64,000 nucleotides of DNA from contig NC_084793.1 of the NCBI RefSeq assembly GCF_963169125.1, positions 37,412,578 to 37,476,577 of the forward strand. Direction: 5' to 3'. The stretch comes from Humulus lupulus. Its lineage: Eukaryota > Streptophyta > Magnoliopsida > Rosales > Cannabaceae. The notes beneath the pieces were generated by a model. The model was not told the DNA's origin. It ran no database searches and saw only the letters and a list, made by a program, of their open reading frames with translations. Shown here piece by piece: positions 1 to 13,249 of the stretch. The translations under genes were made by a program, and so were the position numbers. Numbering within the stretch: position 1 is the stretch's first letter; each line of letters begins with the position of its first letter.

Positions 1-1
1 T

Positions 2-2344
2 GAGGTTACAGCAGGTAGCAACTTAGAAAAGGGAGTGGTAGATGAAATTGGGGTGAAAGAAAACGAGGTTGGTCATGGTGGAGATGTTGGAAAAAGTAAG
101 GATGCAATGATTGAGCAGGATGAAGTTGCAAAGGGAAAAATTAGTTTGGTCAATTTGAATGTTATCACTAGTTCTCGTAGGAGTGGAGGTTTTAACTGTA
201 GTGTTGAAAGTTCAACCAGTGGTGGTAGCAGGACAGTGAGCGGTTCAGCAGGAGGTGGAAAACGTACTTTCTTTGATGAGAAATTATTTCAAAGGGCAAC
301 TGAGTTTGGGAAAGCTTTCATGAACCGAGGGAAATCAGTAAAAGTAAGTGTGTATGGTATGAGTTTAATTGTTTTCCAAATTGAAAAAGGTTGTTATAGA
401 TTACTATATGTTGGAGAACTAATTTTGGCACTTTATTTTTTTTCAGGGCCAGTAGGTTGCATGATTAAGCGGACTGAGAATTCTTCTTGTCAAATGAAGC
501 GTGATTGTGCGTCAAGTGTAGATCGTGTTAGGAGTGTGGGAGGAGAGAAGGTTTAGGTGGTAAATATGTAATTTATTTTAATTATTATTTATCGGTTTTT
601 TTAGGAAAATAATATGATTTAATTATTTCATGAAGAGGAAATTGGAGTCGCTCTTAGACAGTGGTGGTGGCAATATTGGGAGAGGTGCTTTTCAGGTACA
701 AAAGTTGGGTCCTTTTACAGTGTCTACCCCTCTCCTTGACAGTATGTGCACCACTTCTAGCATCGTTTCCATTAGTGCTGTTTTGATTGCTTAATCACCA
801 TCAGTGGTTACAATTTTCGGTTTACTCCCATCCATACACTGAATAAATGCATTGAAGAGATACTAGCCAGAGTGTTCTTAATAGCACTGCTTGGATCAGC
901 ATTATTTGCACGGAGCAATAACATGGCCAATGTGTGTTTGTTACCATCCCTTGTTATAATTGACGAGGTAGGAACATACAACTGGGGCGTTGCAGACTTG
1001 GCTTACTATTATGAACAAATGAACGATCTATGCAGGCAATGCACCACCTCCATATGTGGACTATGGAAAGTGTGGGAGGTAATATTGTTTTAAATATGGT
1101 TGATCTAAATTTATATGTATTCACAAATAATAAATCAAAAAATAAATAATTGCTTCATGAAACAACCATTCCTCTATGAACTAGTTATGTTATGTTACAC
1201 ACAGGTGTGGGGAAGAGAGTACATTCCTTCTTTGCGGGTTACATCTCAGTGCATCATGTCCAAGGTATTTCCAAGATCCTAGCTATGGATTAGTTGCCCT
1301 CCGCCAAGCATGGAACATTCAATCCTACTGGACAACTATAGAGAAATACTAGATAATCTAACTTTCAAAGACGTAAGTAAGCAAAGGTGATACTTTAGTG
1401 TAGGTTTCTTTTTGCACTTACTAATATAAATGGTTAATGATAATATTATGTCAATACTAAATCTTCATATGCCACGTAGGTTCAATGGTTCCCCTGGGGG
1501 GAAAGAAAACGCCAACCTGTGTATGTGAGGTTGTCCGAACAACCAAAAACTCGTAGAATCCTCCTATTGGGACTGCATAGAGGTGAATGGTACTTGGCTG
1601 AAAGAGTCACAATGCAAAGTTACAACATTCCACAAACAAATATCCCTAAGAGACCTCCAAAATCAATGATAGTAAAAGAGAAAACAATTCTTATATCAAA
1701 CAATTGGTGCTTAGCTGGGAAGCCCGGAATGAATTTTTTTTAAAAAATCCACTAAGTTGACATACGATGAGTACATATCGCTATTCTTGACCAACAACAA
1801 TAATGAAGAGGTTAGTTTCAAATTCATAATTAATATGATTAAAATATGTCATAATGTTGTGTCTTTAATATAGATATTCCCCGTAACTTCCACAGGATGC
1901 CCCAAAACAAGCGAATAACATATTTTCAAAGGATGGCCAAGATGAACTAATCAGAAAGGTGAAATAAGTCTCCAAAGTTTATTATGTGATCATTGCGTGT
2001 GGATGACAACTTTATTTTTATTTTTGGCTTAGAGAAAATGCATAGCTGCCACATGACTACTTACTAGGTTGGATGGAGTCCAATCAATTCTAATTCAACA
2101 GATTAACACAACTAGTGATACTTTCAAGACACACTCCAACATCCTAACAACCTTAATGATTGATCTGGTAAGCTTTATAATGCCAATTTAATGCATCAAC
2201 CTTAAGGAGTAAAGTTCCTACCACACAAATATATGTGTAATTAAATGCTAATTTTATTCCCTTGACTTTCCATTTTTCATAGGCACAAGATTCCCCAACA
2301 AAACCAAGCAGAAGACTGACAATTGAAGACAACGTCAGCACCAA
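2..2344 (+). pseudogene. Plant mobile domain (PMD) protein remnant, multi-exon, cut by the left window edge
   Basis: The frame is open from base 2, so the gene starts outside the window. The first exon, to about 343, encodes a polar Gly/Ser-rich stretch and ends at a GTAAGTG donor. The next begins after a pyrimidine tract and CAG at 446. The exon at 872-1078 gives the recognisable core: GSALF, DEVGTYNWG, LAYYYEQM. Exons at 1205-1264 (WGREYIP) and 1481-1740 (WFPWG, GEWYLAERV) continue it. Further pieces near 1903-1965 and 2036-2160 look like a helical tail; the latter has a TGA at 2054. By established family knowledge this matches the plant mobile domain, found in host MAIL-type proteins and in Ty3 and MULE transposons. 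Stops and the missing start make it a pseudogene. Exon edges are my reading of splice signals. Whether it was host or transposon-borne is unclear. Confidence 0.6.
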
Positions 2345-3155
2345 CTAAATAAATAAATAAATGAGGGTAAAAAAATGAGTCATATCCTATAGTATTGAAC
2401 TGTTAACTAGGAGAGATCCAACGTCCAACTTAATATGTTTGTTCGATACTAGTTAATAATATATTGTGCTTTTTTATATCTTTCATATATATACAAAATC
2501 ACTTTGAAATATTTATTGACATGCCAGACATTTGAAATTGTTGGAAAAAACTCATAACAACACATGTAGAAAAATGAACCTTCGCCCTCCACTCCCATCT
2601 TCTAGTCAGTTCTCAGTATCACCATGCTTTGGAATTGGTCCAGGCTTCTAACCTTATTTAATTTTTAATGTGATAATTTATGGAAATTTTTATTCTAAAT
2701 CTTCCAAAATAGTAATATCAAACAATTAATGCTGCCAGATACACTACCGATTCTTTTAAAAAGGATTAAAATAAAACATATCTCTTCAATTATTTGATTC
2801 CACAAAGCTACCAATTTCTATCCTCAATTCAGAATCCACTTCAAATGAAAAAAATAAAAAAAAATTAGGTCAAGGAAGAGAACTCATATATAGGTCTTTT
2901 GCCTCAGTTTGCCAAAAATTAACGAGTAAGGGAACTCTACTTGACATTACCGATCATACATAGGCCCACTAAAAATCTTCAAAATACAGTACTAACTTAA
3001 CATTGCATATCGGCTTTTAAAATGAAACCAAAGCAAATTATATTTCCTAATTCTTCGACCAATCGTGTCTAGCAGCTTTCTTCATGATATGATCTTGCAA
3101 CTTATTTGCTTCCGAACCCAGAATTAGTGACCCAATGTGTAGCCTTTGAGCTGAT
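2345..3155. other. No gene seen; AT-rich spacer between PMD remnant and CACTA element
   Basis: No coding pattern or terminal repeat was found here. The stretch is AT-rich and may be the decayed 3-prime part of the PMD gene or of the element that carried it. Confidence 0.4.
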
Positions 3156-3158
3156 TCT

Positions 3159-5065
3159 CACTACTACAAAAAAGGGCAATTGTGTCAGTCAAACGCGTTA
3201 GTCAACTCAGTTGACTGACGCTGTTGACCAAAAATTAACATTTGTAACAGTTAGGCGCTGCCACAAATGATGGGGCAATTGCGTCATAACATACACTGAC
3301 GCTGTTTAATGGGGCTGTTTGCATCAGTGCCCCACTAATGCAAATTGGCCGTTAACAACGTCAGTGGGGCACTGACGCAAATGGGCTATTACCGTCAGTG
3401 CCCCACTGACGCTGTTAACGACCTGTTTGCGTCAGTGGGGCACTGACGCAAACGGCCCCATTAAACTGAATAAACCCTCATCGTCCCGTGTACAGACCCA
3501 TTTACCTAATGTTCAGAAACGAAAAAACTTGAAAAACCAGAGAAACCAGCAGTGCCTCCTTCCACATTTGCTCACCTAGGTACGTTTTTATCAAAAAAAA
3601 AAAAATTCAATTTTAATGTAAAAATAATGATTTATATATGTTTATGTAACTTATATATAGTTTTTTTTTTGAATTTTTTGTATAGATTTTGTATTTTTGA
3701 AGGTTGTAGTTTGAAAACCCATCAACTTTCTTGGTTTTTTGGGGTTTTCCACATCAAGAACCCACATTGCTCAATTACCACAAGTAAGTGCAATTTTATT
3801 AATTTTTGTGATTTTTTTTTATAAATTGACATAATTTCGGATTTTTTAATTTTTGGATAGTTTTATATTAATGATTATGTAATTGTTTTAGGTTTAAACT
3901 TTGGATTTTAATATTTGATTTTTTTAGAATTTTTTTATTAACTTTTTTTTAAAATTTAATTTAATTTCGAATTTACTTATATAAATGAGTATATATATAT
4001 ATTAACAGATATATTTTGTATAACTTTCATTTTATTAATTGTTTAGTTTGATTATTATTAGTAAATTTTTGTTTATATTTTGTTAACTTTTTAAATTTAT
4101 TTTTAAATTTTTGGTTTAATTGGTTAAATATGTATATATTAAAATTATTTGTTTTTTTAAGTTATATTTTATTATTGATTTAGTTAGGATATTTATAGTC
4201 AATTTTTCTTTATGTGATTTGTTAACTTTTTTTAAAAAAAAATTATTTCGGGTTTAAGTATATAAATGAGTACATATAACAAATTATTTATTTTCTTTAA
4301 GCACTTTATTGTTTATTTAGTTACAATATAGCTTTAATATATTTTTCTTTATATTTTGTTAACATTATTTTTTTTTGTTTATTGTCATATTTGAGTAGGT
4401 ATTTTGTTGACAACTTTGTTGGTGAGATCAAGCTTTGGAGGATTTTATATTAGAGGTAATATTTTAAACCTTAATGTATAATCAAGATATTGAACTTAGT
4501 AGAATCTGGGGACTGTGTGCTGTGGTGATATAAGGCTGTAATTGTGCATGTGTTGATTGATTACTTGATTTGTTGTATTTATGTGATGAATATAAGTTTA
4601 TTTAAATTTTGGGAAATATGATAGAAATAGGTTTAATACTTAGAAATTTAGAACACACAAGAGTACATATATTAACTTTGATATCTAAATTAGTTTTATA
4701 GTTTTAATCACAAATGTTAACTCTAGATAAATGTTTTAAAAAATTTATACTGTTGTTTTTCTGTTCATACTGCTATTTTTCTGTTTCTGCTGCTATTTTT
4801 CTGTTTCTGGTGTTGATTTTTTTTTTATTATCAAAATAGGTGAGGGAAATTGGCATAAACATTTGCAATTTCCTTGGTTAATACTTTATGTGATAGTGCC
4901 CAACTGACGCAAAAAATGCTCATTTTTAACATTTGTGGCAGTGCCCCACTGATGCAAATGACACTCTGGTTTGCGTCATGGACAATTGCGTCACATATCA
5001 AATTGACGCAAAAAATCAATTGTGGCAGTTATAAAATGACGCAAATAGCCTTTTTTGTTGTAGTG
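3159..5065. mobile_element. Non-autonomous CACTA (En/Spm-type) element with 3-bp TSD
   Basis: The left end reads CACTACTACAAAAAAGGGC and the right end is the inverse of CACTACAACAAAAAAGGC. Both are flanked by TCT (3156-3158 and 5066-5068), the 3-bp target duplication expected for CACTA transposons. The 1,907-bp element has no transposase. Its ends carry subterminal repeats built on CAGTGGGGCACTGACGC and its inverse. The interior is very AT-rich with poly-T runs, and I see no captured exon. It would need transposase supplied by another element. Confidence 0.85.
3290..3465. repeat. CACTA subterminal palindromic repeats
   Basis: At least five copies of a word around GTCAGTGGGGCACTGACGC occur in both orientations, several self-complementary. 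Related words recur near the other end at 4900-5045. In CACTA elements such arrays bind transposase (family knowledge). Confidence 0.65.
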
Positions 5066-5109
5066 TCTCTAGTCTGATAAATTAGAAAATCATTAATACA
5101 ACCCCATTT

Positions 5110-7290
5110 GTAATATCATTTAATTATTGCCAACAATAAAATTACACAGACAATAAATAATAGGATGTGTACATTTGCAGAAAGAATGCCATCCATGTAT
5201 CTACCCAATAGATGTTTCATAACATGGAAGCTACTATCAAAGTTTCCAACAATCATGTGATGATTTGCTGCTTCCGCTATGTAAAAGTCACTAAAAAACC
5301 GAAGATTCCCATACAATCTTGAAATAGACTCCTTAAATGCTTTGTCCATCGACTGTAGCTAAACAACACAGATCATAGCAAAAATTTAACCAAATTTTTT
5401 TTTTTGACAAACTAACACACATAAACCAAATTGTGGAAATATATTCAATATATACCATGAATGACAAAATAGCAGTTCCCAGCTTAGGAGATGGAATTTT
5501 TAGATCATCATAAACATCAACAACCTTCTCACTCATATTCAGCACAGATACAAACCAATGTCCCTTTGCCATGATAGGAACATATGCCTATCCCAACTCA
5601 TCAAAGAAACTCACAATAAATGCATAAAATAAACTAACGTAACCACACCAATTAAAGTACTATAACAAGAAACATACCTTCTCACAACTTCCAATATCTC
5701 CACACCAATCAATCCATTTGTTGCGGTCACTAAATGTAAATAAACTTTTATGATCGGGTCTCTACTATACAACAAAACAAGAATTCTCAAATGAAAAAAA
5801 TTAAATATATCAAATATCAAAATTAACAAGTACATGTGGACTTTTCCTCATAAAACCTACCAACAATGCAATAGAAATCCATAAATATTTCCTCTGAAAA
5901 CCACATTCAATTTTTCAAATGCATACAAAATCTCAAGCAAACAATTCACAACCTATAACCAAAACAAGAAATTTAAATACATTAACCTGAAATCAAATAA
6001 ACTTCATAGATTTTTTCAAAAAAAAAAAAAAAAACAAACAACATACTCGAGGGGCCACTAATGTGTTCTCTCCCAATGTGAGGAAGTTAAACCTTCTCCC
6101 AACCACTTTCTCCCCCATGAAAACAATCTCGCTAAAAAATATCCAACAAAATTAAACGCAAAATTATACATGCAAAACAAATGGAATCAAACAACATATA
6201 AAACACATGTAATGTACTAAAATTAAAAGCGTCATATAAAGGAGTTTAATAATACACTACTAACTTCTTTGGTAAATTAGTATCCATCGCATAGCTCATC
6301 AAAACCCCCTCAAATTCCTTTGGCACACCAAAATCTCGCCAATTGACACAGTTTAATATCGTTCTAGGTAACACCGCAGGAGAGGAAGAAACCTGTAAAC
6401 CATTATAGTGCACTCTAAAGAATTTAATTCAGTCAATTTAAGAAGAAAATAAAATGAAACAAAACAGCCATCTCCTATTTACCTTCGAGTGAAGCATATT
6501 AATTTTACCTTTTGAAGCATCAAACAATTTTGTATCAAAATAAGATCCCCCATAATTTAACTCCAATGCCCTTTCCTCCAAGAACTCAGAAAATATTACA
6601 TCATCTGCGTTCATACCATTGTTTCCAGTACTATGGCTCATCTGATTGAACAACTCGAGTGATATAGCCAAATTTCTAGAAGTATCATTCAAAACATCAA
6701 CGTCGATCAGCTTATCATCCCCATCAATGCTTTCATCTACATCAATTACATCATGACTATCCATCTCCTCTTTCAAAGAATTAGATGTCATTACACCAGT
6801 GAACTGGTTTGTTCTACTAACATGTTCTATATTACCAACAGTACCAATTTTATGTCCAACAACACTACCTATGTTCACTTTAGCCTCCTTCTCACTTGAA
6901 CAACAGAAGCTCTTCTCGATTGTCATAGAAAAACTCTCATCCACCATGAAATTATCAAAAATTAAATTTAAATCCTCAAATTTGTGTGAATCTTCATTTT
7001 CACCGTCTGGTGTTGCTTCCTTAGGTTGAACCTTGTCTTTAACGTTATCACTCCCTACATTTTTGCTATTATTAAAACTTCCAATAACCTACTTACTTGT
7101 TCTCCTCCTTCCACAACCTTCCTCAATTAGGACATCAAAAAAACTTATCCTCCTCTGCTACTCTAATCTCACCCTCGCAAAATTCGTCTAACTGATCTTT
7201 GAATGAAGAAATATTAGCCTTTAATTCATGAGCTTGAACTGAATGAAAAAATATTACCTCAACTATTTTGCCCAATCCTCGACTATCCAT
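5110..7290 (-). pseudogene. Ulp1-like (C48) cysteine peptidase protein remnant, multi-exon
   Basis: The chosen start is an ATG at 7290 reading MDSRGLGKIVE. The frame breaks at a T-run near 7130 and resumes through an acidic region (6947-6438). Short exons follow at about 6395-6265 (PRTILNCVNWRDFG), 6132-6050 (GEKVVGRRFNFLTLGENT), 5950-5860 and 5790-5690. A peptidase block lies at 5572-5450, with GHWFVSVLN then DVYDDL, fitting the His and Asp region of Ulp1 peptidases. In the last block (5349-5110) the place where the family has Asp-Cys-Gly reads NFDSSFHVMKHL, so the catalytic Cys is absent. Ulp1-like domains occur in plant MULE and CACTA elements as well as in SUMO proteases. The lost Cys, frameshift and stop point to a dead copy. 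Confidence 0.6.
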
Positions 7291-8787
7291 ATCATCCTAT
7301 TCCTACAAGAAACAGGGAATGAGATAATAAATTTTACTTTCAAATATAGGAACTTTTTTTGGTGTAAACACAACAGTAACATTACTCAAAATATGACAAT
7401 CATATTAACCTGCATCATACTCAATTTTCAAGATTTAACTACCATATTCATGTATTTATGAGGGCTTCCAATTTCATTTAACACTCAATAACTACCAGTG
7501 GTAAACTTAATACTCCAAATTCAAAACCGAGCAAACTTTTAATGACCATCACTTGCATTGCATAAAAATCATATCATATAAACAGCAGCATCATTTCGTT
7601 TCACATCAAACCAATCGAAAATAAGCATTTTATCATATTATTCATTCGACATACATAAAATATAAATATTAAAAATAATAACAAAAAAAAAAACTAATAA
7701 CCTCTATACCAACTTAAAATCCAACCAAAATCATTGATGATAATAACACATATTAAGCAGTTAAAAGACTTCCCATAACTTCCTTACATAATCACTACGG
7801 TAGTCAAAGGAAGCAAATAAAAGAAAATACCATTACAAACACAACACCATCAACTTTTGCCTTCAGAAAAAAATAAAATCCATTTATAGGGGGTCGAACG
7901 AAATACTTTACAAAATGAAGACACTAGCTTCGTTGGAGGTTGTTCTGGCCAAAACAGGAATTAAAGCATCAACTGTACGCTCCTACCATTATTTTACATA
8001 TATATATATATTTTCTGAATATAGTTGCAGAACTTCATCCCACCAACCTCTCGTTCTTATCCTTCATCCTCCCTTCTATTTTTCCTTAAGCCTGAAATAT
8101 AGACCTCTTCCAACCTTCCAAGAATATCTCACAACTTTAATCCATTAAAAAATTGGCCCCAACTTTTTACTTAACCAACTGTACACATCATTAATGCATA
8201 TCCCTACTAATTCAGGAAATTTTTTGCAGTAGTCAGATTTCATAATTAATTACTCAGAAGAAGTTGAATTTGGTAAATACTGGTAAATACTATCCTGCAC
8301 TCGACTCACCAAACACCAAGCAAAATAGTGACATATCAAAAGATGATTGGTCACAAAACAGCCCTACGGGTACGGTCGAAACTGAAGCCCCTACAAGAGA
8401 ATTCCCCAATATATATATATATATGATATGATATTATATTATTTTATTTTATCATTTTGTGTGTCTTTCACGTGTGAAAAGTTAGAATGATGCATTTATT
8501 ACATTAAATAATTTTTTACTATAGCACAAGAATATTACGCCGAAACTTTTTAATTCACTAAGAAAGCTTAGAGATGGGATTCAAGAAGATATAAATTACA
8601 AGAAAAAACAAGTAACATTAGTCATATTTTCCAAAATCATCCTAATTGAGTCATGTAGTAATTTATATTTTCATGAATGGGGAGATTATTAATTTATACA
8701 TTCAGTGGGACCTATGGATTTTTCTAAAAAAATTATTATCTTATAAATTTAACAAATTATTAATTTACCACATTGGTCCCAAGTTGG
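7291..8787. other. No gene seen; AT-rich sequence upstream of the Ulp1-like remnant
   Basis: Only short, low-complexity frames occur here (for example 7243-7461 and 7915-8148), with no recognisable domain. A TA run sits near 8409-8425 and a short direct repeat (GGTAAATACT twice) at about 8272-8290. Confidence 0.4.
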
Positions 8788-9626
8788 TGTTGGGTTTTAT
8801 GCCCTTGTAAAACTACATTTCTTATATAACACATTTTATTATCGATAAAGAATAGAAATTATTTTGTTTATCAATTGCATTGCTTAAGTGTTTTATTACA
8901 TGATTATTTATTTAATACAAACATCTATAAAATCATAAACATAGTTAACTAGTTACAATTATAGTAACTAGGTCACAGTGGATTATAATTGTAATTATAT
9001 GTTCAAAAGAATTAGTTTTAAGATTAAATCAGTGCACAAGATTTTCATTGATTTAGTAATCTACGGTATGTTCTACTTACACATTGGTGTGGTGTCTTGT
9101 CCAAGACATTGAATAAGAAGATAAGATCAGATGTATCTAGTTACATCGGACTAGAACCGACATTGATTATTGATAGATAAATAAGTATTGTTATTATCAA
9201 ATCTAATCAATATCACAACGTTGACAATTGGTCAAGTCAATCTCAATTCTTAGTGATAATATTTCTATTAATTATATTATTTGAATCTTTTGACTTGTTG
9301 TTAAAAGCTTACCCTATGACATAGTCTATACTTACATCTTGTAGATTTAATGATGTAATTGAATGAGAGTTTTTATCCTAAATGTGAAATCTATAGCTTC
9401 CATAATATAAGTGAAAAGATGATTTCCTTAATAACTTTGTTCAAATGGTTAAATGATTGAGTGCTCATTTCTGTAATTAAGTTTACAGAATTATCATTTA
9501 TAAAGAACTTAGTGGGAATTAAGGATAAAATACCAATGAGGGTAAAACGGTAAATTCACCCGAATCATTAGTAGGTCATCGATAAAGGGTTGACTAACGG
9601 TAATGCTTATAACAATGGATTGTTAG
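8788..9626 (+). mobile_element. Copia-type LTR fragment (5-prime part)
   Basis: Starts TGTTGGGTTTTATGCCC, the opening typical of many plant Copia LTRs, and runs as AT-rich LTR sequence. No Copia coding sequence adjoins it. It is cut at about 9626, where a different LTR-like opening begins, so it looks like a truncated LTR. Confidence 0.55.
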
Positions 9627-10010
9627 TGTTGATCAACGCTTTGGTCAATGACATTGAGTCAATTTATAGGGCATGAATTTAATTAGACAAACTGAAATCA
9701 AGTAAACGACACAAATTTTATAGTGGTTCGACCCCAAAAGGTTGGTAATAACCTACATGCACGTGCACTCTTATTAATCAAGGAAGTCTAACACTCAAAC
9801 TTGAGATTTGAGAAATGAATGATAAATATGCTGTAGTCAAATAAATATAGATTTATATTGGACGAGAGTACCTGTATGATTTGTGTAGCTTAGGGATTAT
9901 GTGTTCAATGCATGCAATATGTTAGTTTACCACATAGATGTATAGGGATTACATGTTTAATGCCTGCAATATGTTAGTTTACCACAGAGATGTAGGAGAT
10001 TGCTTATTGT
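9627..10010 (+). mobile_element. Tat-type LTR front fragment, distant relative of element A's LTR
   Basis: Begins TGTTGATCAACGCTTTGG, and about 70 bp later carries the TATAGTGGTTCGACCCC then TTGGTAATAACCTA words. Element A's LTR has the same words in the same order (19190-19245). The 3-prime limit is not clear. Confidence 0.4.
9891..9994 (+). repeat. 52-bp tandem duplication
   Basis: Two adjacent copies start with TAGGGATTA and share CAATATGTTAGTTTACCACA, with a few substitutions. Confidence 0.8.
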
Positions 10011-10362
10011 AGAGAATTATAAGTATTAGTAAGAATATAATTTACAATTGTAATCCGTTATCACAATAGAGATAGGAATTCTTAAATTCACATTTGAGAG
10101 GCATAGGTGGATAGTTGATGAAATTAATAACCCTAATTTTTATTCTATTAAATTAAAATTTAGTATTGAGTTCTCTATTGTTCTATTTTATTGTTTTATT
10201 CCTTTAGTTTTATACATTTAGAATTCATTATTTATCAATCAATTAGAATTAAAGATTAATTTTTGGTAGTTAATAACAGTCTTTGTGGGAACAATACTTG
10301 ACTTATCACTTTATTACTTGTTACGATTGTGTATACTTGCGTAGTACATAATTTCCACAACA

Positions 10363-10384
10363 AGTTTTTGGCGTCGTTGTTGGG
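10363..10384 (+). other. Primer-binding-site region of element F
   Basis: TTTTTGGCGTCGTTG directly after an LTR ending in CAACA is the Athila-type junction, here with C-to-T changes. Confidence 0.5.
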
Positions 10385-10534
10385 GACTGTATTATTAATA
10401 TCAATATAGCTGATTTTTATTCTAACTTGTTTTTTATTTATTTATTTATTTTATGTTTCTTTTGTGTGTTTGACTTGTGAGGTAAATAAAAAATGCTCCA
10501 TCAAGATTACATCGTGGGTTTTTCCCAACAACAC

Positions 10535-10876
10535 ATGGAGCCATTTTACTCCGCTTGGAGGAGAGTTAATGAACTGGTGGAGGGATGTCATCACAATTTC
10601 TCAAGGGGGTGTCTTGCAGTTTTCTTTTACCATGGATTAGATGATGCAACAAGATGTTGAGTAAATTATGGAGCAGAGGTAATTGGTAAACCTTTATTAA
10701 GAAGATACCATGATGATATAATGGAGTTTTTGAATGATAAGACAGATTTTGATTACCATTGGCACTGGGATCCTTCATTGCAAGGTTGGAGTCACCACTA
10801 TCCTCCATCATTCCAAGATCCTAATATTATACCCCAACCATTCGAGCATGAAGAGCATAAACCAGAAATTGAATAA
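10535..10876 (+). pseudogene. Athila-like gag remnant
   Basis: The frame from ATG at 10535 runs 113 codons to TAA at 10874, with an in-frame TGA at about 10651. The stretch SAWRRVNELVEGCHHNFS then FFYHGLDDATR matches the gag pattern of Athila and related plant elements, where a W-x-R-F run and a Cys/His pair precede a FY-x-GL motif. The normal gag is several hundred residues, so only a fragment survives. It lies about 170 bp downstream of the primer-binding site. Confidence 0.5.
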
Positions 10877-10993
10877 GTACTTGATCATTTGAAGAACACT
10901 TCAAATTTAATGGTGCATAATATGGAGTAGTTTAAGGACAATTACTTAAACAATCAAGGTTGTGATAGTTATTCAAATACTGTAGAAGCACCA

Positions 10994-11455
10994 ATGGTTA
11001 AAGTTGATGAGCAAGAGACCCTCGAAGTTATATTCACTCAAAATTTTGCTAAGTTGGATACTTGCTTGGTAGATAATGATTATGGTGTTGTGAATGAAGT
11101 AAATTCAATCCATGATCATGAAGTTGTTGAATATCAAATCAAAAGCATGTTTATGGATAGCCAAGTGAAGAGTGAAAAATAATCATAAGGGTTATATGAG
11201 GAATTCACAAATCAAGATGAGAAAAATAGGACTTTGGAGGATGAGGATGCACCTGCAATCATTGATTTGAGTTCATCAATGACACAATCATATATACCTT
11301 CAGCAGATCCATATTTTAAATTGATGTCACCTCCACTATTCTATATCCTTAATGAGCTACCAAAGTTTTCTCCCCAAGCTCATCATTCAAAGTCTTGTGT
11401 TGTTGGTGCAACATGTCGAACATATTCATATCCAGCCAAGCTTGAGGGCATTTAG
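10994..11455 (+). other. Decayed internal frames of element F, function not recognised
   Basis: Two short frames (10994-11182 and 11234-11455), separated by a TAA-containing gap, share one reading register and acidic composition. I do not recognise a domain. They lie between the gag remnant and the purine tract, so they are probably remains of F's internal region. Confidence 0.3.
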
Positions 11456-11863
11456 AATGACAACCTTCAAGTTGTCTTATATGACTCTTATTATGGGCGT
11501 CAACCACTCATTGATGTGTTTCGACATATAAAACATTGATGAGGATATAGATGAGAGTCAATACAATGGAGCAATGCATTGGATTACAAGGAAGTTTTCT
11601 TTTCCTTTTCTTTTATTTATACATTGGGCACAATGTTTAGATTAAGTTTGGGGGAAGGGATTTGATTTTTATTGCTTTGCTCATTGTAAATTTCCTGGTT
11701 CGTTTAAGTTTTGTTAGGTTTATATTTTTTTTTTTTATGTTTTGTTTAGAGTGTTGTTGAATCAAGTTGTTTTGAAGCCGATGATACTTATAACCATGTG
11801 ATGTGAGTGATGTTTTTATAACTATGTTGTAGAGTCCCAGAACTTCACTTATCTAGTAGATAG

Positions 11864-11872
11864 TAGTAGTAA

Positions 11873-11917
<45 letters not shown>

Positions 11918-11931
11918 CTAGTAGTAGTTAT
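11864..11931 (+). repeat. TAG trinucleotide microsatellite inside the LTR
   Basis: About twenty TAG units with a few interruptions. The related LTR of element C has a shorter version at the matching place (near 34455). Confidence 0.9.
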
Positions 11932-13249
11932 ACTATGATAGTTACTGGGATTTTTGGTTCAAGCCGGGATTTAGTTGAACACTCGTAGCAACACCTATAG
12001 ATTTTATAAGTTTAACCTATAGTTTAAGAATATTAATTATAACATAAGGTTTGATTAATATAGCTGATTATAAAGATGTCATTTATTATACTATAAGGTT
12101 TAGATAGAACTAATAAGGTCATGACACTTGTCGTGTGCATGTTTATTAAGGACTTAAGTATTTTTTATGAATATTTTTTTATACAAGAAAGATCTAGAAG
12201 CTCTAGAACCTTCCAACAGCTTTAAAATCGTATTATGACTCAGTCAAAGCTGTTTATCCAATTCAAATTAAGCTGATAAAGTGCAATTACGTGTTTAATA
12301 TTTCAACATATGCCGATATATCGCAGCTATAGGGGCAATATATCTCCACACTGGAGATACGAAAAACACGTCAACTTCGCACGATCGAAACCACGAGCAC
12401 TCGGGACATAGGGCCAGGCGATATATTGCTAAAGGTACGCAATATATCGGCCCTAGGACCACTTTTTCAAACGTTGTGGAAACCGAGCTTGATTCATCCC
12501 TTAACCTCTTGATTAGCCTCTGAACGTTTTTGACCGAGTCTTAAGCACCTGTTGAACAAATATTCAAATATTTTTCATTTAATATTCAATATTTTTATTC
12601 AAGCTAAAAGGAGATAGTTTCACTCCTTGAACTCTATAAATAGGACCTAGTACCCAGCCATTTTTCTCATTCTTCAAGCTGTGTTTAGAGCCTTCAAGCT
12701 GCTAGGGTTACTGTAGAGTGATAAACACTTGGGTTGGGATAAAAGCTTTGTCATCTTAAGCTTTATAAACACTTAGGAAGTGAGATATAGAGTGTGTTTT
12801 CAATATCGAGGTGTAGTTCGGTTCTAGTACATCCAAAGGCATTCTTATTCTTAAGTTCATTTCTGTTTAATTCCTTAGTTTCCTTTTGTTTTCATTCAGA
12901 TCCTAACTCATTGTTTTCAATTCTTGGTTAGGTATTTAAGTTCTTTGAACTTGAGGTTTCTTTTCAGTAAGTTTCTTCTTGGTGGTTTAGTTCTCTTCTT
13001 TATCATCTCTTATCTTTAGAAATACTCACCATTCTTATTGTTGGTTTTAGGAGTGTTCCAAATCCCGTCCTTGTTCTCAAATATCCCAGTGTTGGTAAGG
13101 AAAATAGGATAGATTTTATGTGTTATTATGTTTTGATATGTTTATGTTTTTGATATGTTTATGTATGGCATGTTTTTAGTTCTTGAGTATATGTTTTGTT
13201 TAGATAACAAGCATATAATTGTTTAGACAACAAGCATGTAATTTGTTTA

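Noticed and set aside
7915..8148. 77-codon plus-strand frame
   Set aside because: No domain, low-complexity Tyr/Phe/Pro content, no splice or promoter support.
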